From assembly GCA_007026445.1 (NCBI GenBank), contig VDMD01000002.1:2914001-2978000 (forward strand): 64,000 nucleotides of DNA, read 5' to 3'. Under the pieces are notes generated by a model. That model saw nothing but the letters and a program-made list of their open reading frames with translations. It did no database searches and had not been told where the DNA came from. Every line of letters starts with the position of its first letter. Position 1 is the first letter of the stretch. The translations under genes and the position numbers were made by a program. Below, in pieces: positions 1-11,087 of this stretch. The stretch comes from Schizophyllum amplum (Eukaryota > Basidiomycota > Agaricomycetes > Agaricales > Schizophyllaceae).

Positions 1-1020
1 GTCGTGAAAGATAGCGTCGCTGACTGCTTTGTAGATGAGAGGTGGTTGGAGTGGCATGACTCCAAGTTTGCGCTACTTGTCAACCGGGACGAGGTCGACC
101 CTCGCGATTACGGTGGTAAGAATTACGATGAGTGCGTCATGTTATCTTTCGTTGGTCTTCCTAAGGTACTCAAGTTACACACAGGGAGCTGTCAAAGGCT
201 GTCGAGCCTTACATCAAGCGTGAGGAAGAGCACAAGTTCAGATGCAAGTCCTGCCAGAAGCTTTTCAAGGCCACCACCTTCGTCGAGAAGCACATCGCCA
301 ACAAGCATCCCGACCTCATCAAGGGCCTCGAGGACGTACGTAGACACCTCCATGTATACCTCATCATCCTGAACGCATCCCCGCAGCTACCGTACTTCAA
401 CAACTTCGCCCTGGACCCGCACCGCATCCAGCCATTCAACCACCCACCGCCCTCTGTCGGAAACCAGGCCCCACCGCCCCAAGCGTACGGCCTCCAAGCC
501 TCGGCCCAGTACGCCCAGCCGGACTACGATCGCAACAGGTACCCAGACCCCTACGGTCCCCCGCCGCCCATGTACATGAACGGCCGGGGTGGATACGACA
601 TGCCCTACATGGGCGGCGGCGGGGGCGGCTACGGCGGCTACCCGCCCGGACCTCCCATCGCTGCCGGCGGTGGGCGGCGGCTGGCGGAGCGCATGGGCGG
701 GTACGCAGAGCCGCCGATGGGGCTGCCGCCGCCGGGCGCGGGGCTCCCGGCGAAGCCGATGCACCTGCTCGAGGGCCCGCTGATGGCTGGTAATGGGCCT
801 ATGATGGGCGCGGGTGCGCGGCGGGGGAGGGGTGGGGGGAGTATGTCGGGGCCGCCGCCGCCGCCTCCGCCGGATGCTAAGGAGGACCCGAGGGCGGCGA
901 GGGGTGCGCGGGTGAGCTATCATGATATGGATGAGGTGGCGGAGGTGAGTTTCGTTTCGGTGGATCTGGGGTGGGTGCTGATGAGAGTTTTTTTAGGGTG
1001 ATATACAGCTTCAATATTAA
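1..1020 (+). CDS. ARS2: ARS2/SERRATE-type zinc-finger protein, C-terminal part
   Basis: This is the 3' end of a gene that starts before the window. Exons are 1-131, 185-335, 387-944 and 997-1020, giving 287 residues in one frame. Exon 2 carries a C2H2 finger (FRCKSCQKLFKATTF then KHIANKHP), and exon 3 opens with LPYFNNFALDP, which follows the finger in ARS2/SERRATE proteins. A Gly/Pro/Arg-rich tail follows (about residues 150-260). The last exon is only 24 nt and encodes GDIQLQY, so the protein ends in the family-typical SYHDMDEV...QY tail. Family knowledge: nuclear, binds the cap-binding complex and links capped RNA to processing or decay. The 52-nt last intron is phase 0; missing it would hide the conserved C-terminus. 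The N-terminal half is outside the window. Confidence 0.88.
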
Positions 1021-2546
1021 TTGTCAGGCTCACAACGACTGTCGTAATGTCATAGGGTGGTGAACGGGGAGGTACGAGGCGGTATCTCCACCACGGGCGC
1101 TGGGGGCATCGTCTCAATGGGAATCTCTCACCAAGGCGATTTCCCCAGAAAGGCCTGCTTTGCGCGACAATCCCCGCTCACGTCTTGGCGCCCAGTATGG
1201 CGGAACGTTTTGTATAACCTATGGACCCACCTATGTGCTAGCGCAAAATACTTATACTGATTGAGAGCTTCTTCTATGGCTCTGAGCACCGGCGATCACG
1301 GTCAAAGATGGATAGTGAACAGGTTGCAAGAAGCGAACAAGGACTCGACAGTGGACACTGGACAGTCAATTTGTTGAGGCGCTGGCAGAAAATGAACTGC
1401 TCCCGTGCATGTCATGTGACTTGATGGCGAGACTCCTCGCAGTGGCACTGGGCAGGTCTTGGAGTCAACCCAAATCAATGTAGACCCAACATCTCATCGA
1501 GGATGTCCGGTGTCTGCGGGGTGGAAGCAGGGTGGAAGGCTGCTTTTCTCTCTTGTTGTTCTGTGGTGTGCTCTCGTTCCCGGTAACTTTTTGGCTCCTT
1601 GTTCCGTCGACAGGCAAGTTATAAGGCTGCTAAGTTAGTCACTTATGTTCGTCACCTGAATAGTGGAACCTGAACCTGCTACGCCGCACAGCAATCTCGC
1701 ATCCGAGCTTTCGAGCCGTCCTCGTCTCTGTCGAGGTTCGAGTCACCCATCTGGCCATCGTGGATACCGATGACCAAAGTCGGAGCCACCTCACCCTTAG
1801 CTGCCCTCCGTGCGACGTGAGTCCCTCCCCACTCCCGCGCTGCGTCGGCTATTCCTTCGACGTACCCTTCTTTGTGTGCTGCGGCCCTCCCCCACCAACC
1901 AAGCTTCGAAGCCTGCGCCTGACCTGCGCCCATCAACGTCTCGCGGTCTGGATTCATACCGGCCTCTTGAGAGGGACCGCATCTTCTCGTCGCCACTTAC
2001 ATCTTGCAGCCACAGACTAGCCGAAATGGCGTGGTACCTACTCCAGGGCGGCGCTTGTCGTTCTTTATGAGGGGTTGGGACGCGCGTCGCGGGTGGGGAT
2101 GAATAGCCAGATGTCTGAGTCTCGAAGTTGTCCCGTCAATGAATATTGGGCTACTAGGTCTCTGCATCCGAGCTCAAACTTCATCCCGGCGTACAGTCCT
2201 TCAGCACGGCTGCTTTGCTGCACGTCTCAACGCGTCGGGACCGCCAGCATCGGTTTGCAAAAAGAAACCCCTGTGCAGCGGTCGAGGCGTTTCCTGTTGC
2301 GCTAGTCCTAGATGGTCAAACGTCCAAACGTTCAAGGTTGTTATGCGCTATAATAGCGATTCTGAAGCTATAATGAACATAAAATTGAACATGCAAGGCG
2401 GGCGGGGTGAGAGAAGATGTTTGAAATGCGAGGCCACATGGCGCGGCGCCTGCAGATCGCCTGTGTCAGCGCGCCGCCGCGCACTCTCCTCTTCCCGCCA
2501 TCGTCCGCGACGGCGAGCTCGTCGCCGCCGCCTCCCCCTCGCACAA
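1021..2546. other. Intergenic stretch and SSK1 upstream region
   Basis: No gene is supported here. The stretch holds the 3' side of ARS2 and the upstream region of SSK1. The SSK1 frame stays open upstream to about 2139, but that translation is Arg/Cys-rich with no domain character and looks like a chance opening in GC-rich DNA. No repeat or RNA gene was seen. Confidence 0.5.
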
Positions 2547-5500
2547 ATGCCCTCCGCCGTTGGTCTGCCCTCGTTCTCCCTCCACCCGGCCCATCACCAG
2601 TTCGAAGGTCAAGATGTCGCCATCCTCGACCTCCCCATGTTCCAGTACCCGATAGACCCCACTCATCCCGACGACGTCCCCGACGAGTTCGCCGCCGCGC
2701 TCAACGACCTGCCGGGTACCGAGTTTGCAGCGGTTGATGAGCCGCCGCTCCCCATGTCAGCCGCCATCCCGCGCATGTCGCGCTCCGCGTCGATGCCGCT
2801 CCCCTCCCAGCTCGGCCGCCTCCAGCACCCGCGCCGCGGTCGCACAATGGCCACCGCAGATCCCAGCCACTCCATGAGCGCAAACGTCGACGAGGTCTCC
2901 ATGGAGCTCGCCGATTCCGTGTCCATGATCGTGCAGACCATGCTGCAAGTCTCGCCCCCGCAGGTCCTCGACTCGGCCAAGGAGTCCTTCTCAGCGTGCA
3001 CATTATCCGTCCCCACCGCTTCCATGTCCGCCATCTTCACCTCGCTCAAGTACATGAACTATCTCGCCGCGAACATGCCCACCATGTGCGGTGACAAGGG
3101 CAAATCGCCTGTCCGAGGATCCGACCTCACCGACTTCGATATCGGTGAGATGCTGCAGGATGTCGGCGATGCGCTCGGTGGCCTCGCCGCACATCATGGC
3201 GTCGACCTCGTGCTCTTCCACGGTGATGTTGGCTTGAGGCACGAATACCTCAAGGGAGACGAGACAGGTCTCGCCTTTGCTGTCGCTCAGGTGCGTCGCC
3301 TCCCCTTCAGTCCCAACTTATCTAACTCGTGCACAGCTTGTACGGCATGTCTTGCAGACTTGCAGGGAGCGCGACACGATAGAGCTCGGCCTCTTCGTCC
3401 GACCCGCCGCCGGCGACGATCCACCTGACGAAGACGACGGCTCCCTGCTTTGCTCCATCGAAATCGCCCACGTCTTTGGCTCAGGACATGATGACACCTT
3501 TTCGGACCCTGGCTCAACTATCGAGGAAGAACCACGTCCATCACCGACTTTCCCCAATTCCTTGCGTCGCCTGTTACACAACCTGGACGTAACGCTAGAG
3601 CAGGACATCGACTCAGGCCCTGGGCGCACCTTGCGTGTCTCTTTCCAACTGGACCGTGGCACAGCCTCACCTTTGCCAACTCCCCTTCCCGATGTGCCTG
3701 GCCTCGAAGGCGAAAGAATGTCATCCGAACCCAGCCTAGATGAACTTTTTCGGTTCATCGAAAGCTTGCGAGGCAAGAAGGTCGCACTGTACTCAGATCG
3801 GGAGGGGTCGTTCGCCCACCATCTGACCAGCTACTTGTCGGCATGGGCTATGGATGTCAGCCACATGTCGGATGCACCGGAAGAAGAGCGACAGGCATCG
3901 CCATCGTCTCAGGCGGACGCCATGGGTGACCCTCTGGCATTCGGCGCGCAGTTCTCTCCGAAGGGATCCCCGACAACGGAAACTCAGCAGATTAACCCTG
4001 AGCCTGCAAGCTTCGTGATCATCGACGACGACGTTGATGTCCTGCGAGAGCGTTTGCAAGTATGCCGGATGCAGCATTCCGCGCCATTCGCGGCCACTAG
4101 ACCAAACAAGCGACCATCGCTTGCCAACAACCACCGGCCCCGCTCCTCTCCTGCTGTCAACCGTATCCTGGGTACAACAAGCTTCACACAGCCACCCGCA
4201 TCTCCCGCAGTGGTATTTGTGCACTTCACAAGCTTGGCGAACTACAAGACCGTGAAGGACGTGATGCAGTCCATTCTGTCCAGCTACACCAACGTCTTGC
4301 CGCCTGAGGTCATGATCATACCCAAACCAGCAGGCCCACGCCGGTTCTTGACAGCACTCTACACCGCTGTCAAGAAGCCCGTTGTTGACCCCATGTTCTC
4401 ACCCATCGCGACTTCGCCTATGAGCCCGGGCGTGCACATGCAGCACTCGGCGTACTTCACTAGCCCATCCGTACAGCCAGCGGGCAACGCAGTCGGGGCT
4501 CGGGCGTCGCCTACCCATATCCATCGCCCATCAAGTTCGCGCGCCAGCTCAGACCGCACAAATCGGACGGCAAAGGACTTCACCGACCACTCCGCCCATC
4601 CCATCCCGCCCTCGCCGCTCGGCATGCCCGAAAACAATGAGTACTTCTCGGAGAAGCTGCTCGAAGCGCAAGGCACGAAGCCGTCCTCGACGGGCACCAT
4701 CATCCAGTTCATGAACGGGCAGCCGGCGGGTATATACTTCGACCCCAAAGGCAAGGCCGCCATGGGCGCGACGCCGCCAGAAACGCCCGAGATGGAGCGC
4801 TCGTCCGTTGAGCGGGGCTCTATGCGGCCATTGCGGCGGACGTCGTTGCACAACGCAGGGCAGACATCGCAGTCGCCCGCCGGGACGCCGCGGCCGCGTC
4901 GGCGGCCCACGGCGCGTGACGAGGAGAAGGGGTCGGCGACACCGGCATCGCCAACGCTGGAAAGAAAATCAGCGGGCAGGCGATCGACACCAACGGCTAA
5001 CAAGGGCAAGGGCGGTCGGGTTGTCCCGCCGGTGAGGGTACTGATCGTCGACGGTGAGTAGTAACGTGTCGGGACCAATGGGCAAGGAACTGAGCTTTGT
5101 TCGCAGACAATCCTATCAACAGGACGATCTTGCAGACGCAAATGAAGAAGCACAATATTGGGCACGACACGGCGAGCAATGGTCAAGAGGCCGTCGACAA
5201 GTGGATGGCCGGGCACTTCGACATCATTCTTGTACGAATTTCGTTCGACGTACGGATCTGGTGCTCACCTTTATCCAGATGGACATTAGGATGCCGGTCA
5301 TGGATGGCCTGCAAGCGACCCAAAAGATCCGTGCGATGGAGGAGGAGGGTATGAACCGGCCACCCACGGACGACTATCCGCTACCCTCGCCCGCCACCCG
5401 CTCCCCGTATCGATCCTCCGTCATCATCGTCGCTTTGACTGCGTCCTCGTTCGATGCCGATGACAGGACAGAGGCGCTCGGCGCGGGCTGCAACGACTTC

Positions 5501-6518
5501 CTGCTTAAGCCTGTCTCCCTTGCTTGGCTTTACGACAAAATCATGGAATGGGGCTCGATCAAGGCGTTGCAGATGTGCGCGGACCCGGATCGGGACGCGA
5601 CACCGGGAACGCTGAGCGTACTAGGTCTGGTGGGGCCCGCAGCCCCGCTTGCGCAGGCCCAAGCGCAGGCGCAACATGTCGCCGATCGCTTAACTTTGCC
5701 GGCGACGCGGAACGCAACGCCAAGTCCGACGCGGGGCGGCTCGCGGTTGGCGCAGCCGAAACCTCGGCCAGCGCGCGGCCTCGACACCCCCTCGACGTAC
5801 AGCTATGCCGCTCCAGTCACGCGGGAAACGCAGAGGGAGTCGAGCATGGACTCGGCGTCGTCTACCACCCCGCGGGCACTTCAACTTGGGAATCCCGGGA
5901 CGGAGGCGGATGTGGATGCAGAGGCGATGGTAATCACCACAGAACCTCCATCGACAACGCCCGAGCCCATGTCAACTACGCCTGATCCATCTGAGTATGA
6001 CACTGCACGGACGTCCTCCGAGCCGCCGACATCGACATCCACTCGGTACGGCACCCCGGAGTCCTCGCCTGAGAATGGGCTGTCGCCAGAGCCCAGGTCA
6101 GCGCCTGCCTCTCGGGCGACGTCCGAGGGCCGGTCTCCACCAACGTCTGAGCTCGAACGAGGTACGTGCGCTGTCGGGCATACCCTAACCGGCTGACGTT
6201 TAGTGCGTAGCCTCAAGCGACGACGGTTCCTATGAAATGGTGCACTACGGGGAAGGTGGGTGGGCGCGGCGCGCGCGCGGAAAAGTGAGGGCTGACGCGC
6301 GGCCGTCAGGTGCGGTAGCTGCGCCGTCGAAAACACGAACATCGAGCGACGCCAGCTCGCCCTCCGAGCTCGAGGAGCCACGCCCGGCCTCCGCGGACGG
6401 CTCCGACGACGCGACGGCAGGAGCGGATGAGGCCGGGAGCACCGAGGGCGGTGAGGAGCTCGAGGCGGACCCTGCACCCGCGCCGGATGCGGTCGAGCAC
6501 GGGCGCGACATGCAATGA
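2547..6518 (+). CDS. SSK1: Ssk1-type response regulator of the HOG stress pathway
   Basis: Six exons (2547-3290, 3337-5053, 5107-5231, 5279-6161, 6211-6255, 6310-6518) give 1240 aa. A long low-complexity N-terminal half is followed by the receiver domain at about residues 815-970. It begins VRVLIVDDNPINRTIL, has the phospho-acceptor Asp864 in MDIRMPVMDG (first codons of exon 4), the TA switch pair (IIVALTASSF) and the conserved Lys in FLLKPVS. The intron after 5053 splits the acidic Asp pair. The tail is Ser/Pro/Thr-rich. Family knowledge: Ssk1/Mcs4 takes phosphate from the Ypd1 relay and, when unphosphorylated, activates the MAPKKK upstream of Hog1. The ATG at 2547 is the first in frame before protein-like sequence. 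Last two introns were chosen because they keep the frame open to TGA at 6516. Confidence 0.9.
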
Positions 6519-7776
6519 CGCGTTTGGGCGACCTTCACCGTGCTGTGGGGCTGGTGTCTTCTACCACTTATGCTCTGGCCCATCTCGGCGAGGGTCGCCG
6601 CGCTCGTTCGCCGCCACTAGCTCTTGCTCTCTGTCGGCGCTCGGGGGTGGACTACCTCCGAATCCCATGCGTTCTTTTGCCGTATAACACTTATAGTCTG
6701 CACCCTTGTCTCTCACGCGCCCTCCATGTCTCACCAAGCGCCCTCCTGGTCCCTCACCCTCACCCTCACCCCCAAGCGCTTTCTCCCAGAGACGCTCGCT
6801 ATATGTATGCGCGGCCTGAGCGCGCCGGCCACGGTTTCGAGGCCCTCGCGAGGGCCATACACGTTCTTCGCACTCTCAAATTTAGTCCTCCTGCTGTGCA
6901 TTGCTACCCTATCTCTGACATTTCGTGTCTGCCTACGCTCTTCACTTTTACCTTTGTGACGGATGTACAAAATGGTGACTTTTATGGGCTTTGGGTAATG
7001 AAGTGATTTATTGTCGGGGATTCCTGCGCGAGAGGTTCTCTGAACACTCTGCCTTGCAAGGTCGTTCGACACCCATATTGAAGCCATCAGACTATCACTA
7101 GGAATGCAGCAATTAGAGCAACGTTGAAGGGCAAGCAAGGACCACTTGAGAGCAACTCGACCTGTGGGCCCCTGCACGAGCACTGGGCGAAAATACAACT
7201 GGCCGTCTCGCCAACGCAAGGTTCGTCAGGCAGGCAATGTTGTAACCCGTAGCCGGAGCTTTCAGAACCAGATTCTACCTTGCAAGATTCTACTGTCAAT
7301 TTCCCTTATCAAAGCTTGAAGGCGCTGCTTCAACTTGAGACTCACGCGGCGCCGGCACACGTTGTTTTGCCCGGGCAAAACTTTGCGCGCTCATGTAAGT
7401 ATAAGGGTTCGTCTTGACTCCTGGTTGACTCTTGGGCTCGACGTCGACTCGCCGTATGTAACGACAGCTTTCTAGTCGGTACCCACTGTTTATCGCTACT
7501 GTACCCAAGTTCAACGCTTCAGGCTTGAGGCACTTCACCAGCATATATTCCATCTGTCCTTCGGTCACCAGACGATAACGATGGCCAGATCTGAGGTCAA
7601 ACGAGCAGATAACTTGACGAGTTACATCTGGCCACCTGGAAGAAAGCAAGGCTCGAGAGCATAGGCGATACAATAAGGGTAATCGTAACCTTGACACATG
7701 TGGCATATGGCATAAGAGCGCGCCCCTCCCCGGAGGCGCACTGGTCCCCGCGTATGCAATGGCTTCGTAGGTGCGC
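6519..7776. other. Convergent intergenic region with a repeat end
   Basis: Lies between the SSK1 stop and the RPL18 stop. No coding model is supported. Positions 7051-7080 (GCCTTGCAAGG...CCCATATTG) match, in inverted orientation and at 27 of 30 positions, the right end of the element at 26683-27544. This suggests an isolated terminal repeat of the same transposon family. Confidence 0.55.
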
Positions 7777-8552
7777 TTACACCTTGAAGCCACGCGACTT
7801 TCTGCGACCACGGGCGCGCTCGAATTTGCGGCCCTTCGAGATAGTGTAGGGCTTCTTGTTCGCTCCCGGGCCTGCCATACTGTCAGCACCAGTTACAAAC
7901 CAGGATAAAGGCTTCCACTCACCCATGCCGAAGTGCTTGTTGGCCTCACGCGCAGTCTTCTTACCGCGGAGGAGGATGGTGTTGGCGCCGGTTGGTGCGC
8001 GCATGGCGAGCTGGTCGAGGGTAATGCACTCGCCGCCGGCCTTGAGAATGCGGGCCTTCGCGGATTGCGTGAAGCGCAGCGCGGCGACGGTCATCTTGGG
8101 TACCTCCTGCATACGGTGGTCGTCGGTGACCGTGCCGACGGTGACGACGATCTTTCCCTCCAGCTCCGCCTTCTCCGTCTCAACGAAGATCTTGGACAGG
8201 GAGATGGGCGGGCGGTTGATTTTGGAGAGGAAGAGGCGGTGGAGGATGACCTGGATCGGATATGTTAATGGATGTTGTAAGATGGGAGTGGGGGAATGTT
8301 ATGGACCTTGTTGAAGGGGGCATCCGTCCTGCGGGCCAAAAAGCGGTAGAGCTGGACAATGAGTTAGCAAATGATAGGATGAAGATGCATCGATCGCGCA
8401 CCTTTACGAGGAGGAGGAGGTAGGGGTCCTCGCTCTTGGGCGCGGTGCGCTGACCCTTCTTGACGTGGTGCGCCGTGATATCGATACCCTACACATTGCG
8501 CCTCCCGTCAGCATTGGTGTCCCGTCGCCGCGGTGCACAGCGGACTCGCCAT
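7777..8552 (-). CDS. RPL18: 60S ribosomal protein L18 (eL18)
   Basis: Five exons on the minus strand: 8552-8550 (only the ATG), 8488-8402, 8351-8307, 8250-7923, 7871-7777; 185 aa, matching the usual eL18 length of about 186. It starts [16 protein letters not shown] and ends RKSRGFKV, both typical of eL18. The first exon is the start codon alone, and its intron begins GCGAGT and ends GTGTAG, so it is a GC-AG intron. No nearby GT donor gives the conserved second residues. Role: structural protein of the large ribosomal subunit. The divergent neighbour TRA2 starts about 450 bp upstream, so the two probably share a promoter region. Confidence 0.95.
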
Positions 8553-9003
8553 TTTTCTTGAGGACTTGCCGGACGTCGGTGCTGGATCACACAATGGCGA
8601 GCTCGGCTCGAGGGCAAACTGTACAGTTACCGGCCGTTGCCGGATACTTTCCCATCACGTGGAATTTGGCGTCTGACCTGCCTTCCGGCTCGTCTTGCCT
8701 GGTTCTCTTGTTTTGCTCGCGTTGAACAACGTTGAACTAGCGAGAAGAGATGCAATGTCTAGAGGAGACAAGCAAAATTCTACAATGTTTTTCTGACGTT
8801 CAAAAGGCCCGCAGCTGTGAACAATGGCCTCATGTCAGGCGTTTGCCGCATTTGTTTTCCACCATCACGCGCCTGACATAAGAGGGAAGTGGGTCTACTC
8901 AACAACAGTCAACAACACAGCTTGTACCTTCCCCGTCGAGCCGATATGGTGCGGGCCCATTTGCAATATCTCGATTTGCTCTTTGTCGCTGACGTTCACG
9001 ACC
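8553..9003. promoter_or_regulatory. Divergent promoter region RPL18 / TRA2-like
   Basis: A 451-bp spacer separates the start codons of two head-to-head genes, so it must hold both promoters. No clear TATA box or named operator was recognised. No coding sequence was seen. Confidence 0.5.
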
Positions 9004-9992
9004 ATGGCCACTCAGTATGCTGACCCCGCCGGCGCTGGCGCTCCCGACCCGTACTCGGACTACAGCGCGCCCCCCGCAATGCCGCTCAAGGACGATCGCG
9101 ACCGCGACGTCCTTCCCAGGCGTTCGCGCTCGCGTAGCCCGGCGCGTTCACTCGCGCGCAATCGGTCGCCTGTGCCTCCCAAGCGCCCGCCCCACGCGCC
9201 CGTTGTCCGTCTTCCCCATCTAGTTTGTCTTTGACGCGTACTGAAAGGCGCACAGGCTCCCAATCCTACTCAAGTGCTCGGTGTCTTTGGCCTGAGTATC
9301 CGCACGGAGGAGCGCGACTTGGACGACGAGTTTGGTCGCTTTGGTACCGTGGAGAAGGTCACCATCGTCTATGACCAGCGCGTACGTGGCCCGCCACTCC
9401 GCTTTTGCTTTGTTGACTAACGCATGACGTAGAGCGGACGTTCCCGGGGCTTCGGCTTTATCCGCATGTCGTCTGTTGAAGAGGCAACGCGCTGCGTCCA
9501 AGAACTCAACGGAATAGTACGCACACTCCCCTTCCAGTGACATTCTGCCAACTTACCAATGATCAGGACCTCAATGGGCGCAATATCCGCGTAGACTACT
9601 CTGTGACTAACAAGCCGCACGCGCCCACACCTGGCGAGTACATGGGTCACCGCCGCGCGCCCAGAGACTCGTACCGTGACTCTTACCGCGGCGGAGGCGG
9701 AGGTGGCGGCAGGGACTCGTTCAGAGACTCTTACCGCGACTCCTACCGCGACCGGGACTCCAACCGGGACTACGACCGCGACTACCGTCGGGACGACCGC
9801 GACCGCGACTACTACGGCGGCGGCCGCGACCGCGAATGGCGCGATCGCCGCAGCCCGCCGCCGCGCCGCTACTCACCGGACTACCGTCGCCGCCGCAGCT
9901 ACTCGCGCAGCCCGCCCCGCGGCAGCAGCCCCCGCCGTGCCGCTGACTACGATGCGCCCCCCGCTCCGGCGCCCACCGACGCGCGTTGGTGA
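9004..9992 (+). CDS. Transformer-2-like SR splicing factor (RRM + RS/RD-rich tail)
   Basis: Exons 9004-9201 (donor possibly 3 nt later), 9256-9381, 9433-9516 and 9567-9992; about 277 aa. A short N-terminal RS segment ([18 protein letters not shown]) leads into one RRM: RNP2 is LGVFGLS and RNP1 is SRGFGFIRM, with the family's linker [10 protein letters not shown] after the domain. The C-terminus is rich in Asp-Arg, Tyr-Arg and Arg-Ser repeats around a glycine run. This order (RS1-RRM-RS2) is that of Tra2, a sequence-specific activator of exon inclusion in the nucleus. Fungal SR proteins of this build are also described as mRNA-binding factors without a proven splicing role, so the exact function is inferred. 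Starts at CCATGGCC 450 bp from RPL18. Confidence 0.85.
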
Positions 9993-10506
9993 GCGATCTG
10001 ACGCGCTCAGATATCCTTGTAGGTGCACGCGACCACCCATCGGAACCGGAACCGGGCGAGTCAAGCAGCAGCAGGCAGAAGGTGCAAAAAATGAAGCAGA
10101 GAAGAGCAAGGGTGTTTTCTTGGGTCCCGCCTCTTGTCCTCGGTGCCGCTGCAGCCTGGTTAGCGGTCCTCGGCGTCGTCTTCTTCAAGTTCTCCTCTTC
10201 GCAAACCGAACGTTGTTTTACTTTATGCAAGTCCCCGATATGCAAATCCTCTACGATACACTCAAAAAAAGAAAAGGACGGCTAGAAAGAAAGAAAGACG
10301 AAGTCCGCAATCCCTCTACTGCGTCCAAGTCTGCCAATACCTGTCAAGTTGTCAATACCTTCCCAAGTTCAACGTCGTTATCACCTCTTGTTATGTACGC
10401 AAGTCGCGCAAGTTGATGCAATGTATCCGGCTGTACGGTGTTTGACGGTCAAGGATGAAGACGACGAGGGGTGGTGACCGGTGAAGACGCCAGACGACGA
10501 GAGTCA
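9993..10506. other. Intergenic, 3' of TRA2-like gene
   Basis: Nothing coding is supported. The stretch has a purine-rich segment (about 10262-10310) and pyrimidine runs that may belong to the 3' UTR of the upstream gene. Confidence 0.4.
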
Positions 10507-10846
10507 ATGAAGACACTAGGCGACGTCGACTTTGAGCCGAGTACGTGCAAGCATCGCCATGGTCACGGACGCCTCTTAGCAGATGGTAAGTATCTCAGGA
10601 TGTGCGTCCTTCCGTCGGGTACTACTGATGGCGTCTCTCCAGTTCTGGGATATGCGTGTCAGGTTCCGTGCTGATATGCGCTCCTGGGGCGCCTACGCGC
10701 TCTGTCCTTTCACCATCTACTTTGGCTGTACACATGTAAGTAACCTTTGACTGTCAATTTATCTTGTTGTCGAACATGCGCTGGCGCAGACGTCAGAGAT
10801 GAGAGGACCCAGTTTCTGGCATAGAGAAATCATTGGCGTTCAGTGA
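10507..10846 (+). CDS. Possible small unrecognised gene
   Basis: Low-confidence proposal. ATG at 10507 is followed by a plausible donor (GTACGT at about 10541). A better supported pair of exon-like blocks lies at 10643-10735 and 10790-10846. They are joined in phase 0 by a consensus 54-nt intron (GTAAGT...GGCGCAG) and read FWDMRVRFRADMRSWGAYAL... and then TSEMRGPSFW before a TGA at 10844. The join of the first block to the second could not be made without breaking frame, so the 5' end is uncertain. No family was recognised. Another reading is that GTGAGT at 10843 is a further donor and the gene continues. Confidence 0.25.
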
Positions 10847-11087
10847 GTGCCTGTTGAAAGCGAACAACATAGTCAATTCACCGAATGGGACGGGCACATG
10901 CGTCAAGAGACGTATTGAGGCCGTGTTGATTCTCTTGCCTCGTTCCGAGAAATAATCGCCTGAAAGTGCACACCGCGGCTGGAAGTGATGCGCGTGGGGT
11001 CAAAGCGCGTTATATCGACCTGATTGGGGAAATATCTCCGGCAGTCAGCCGATCGATCGAGACCGTATTTTGTCTTGAACAATCGCA

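Noticed and set aside
2139..2546. N-terminal extension of SSK1
   Set aside because: Open frame but the translation is Cys/Arg-rich and unlike the following protein; ATG at 2547 preferred.
9676..10416. 246-codon Thr/Ala-rich plus-strand frame
   Set aside because: Out-of-frame shadow of the Arg/Asp-repeat tail of the TRA2-like gene.
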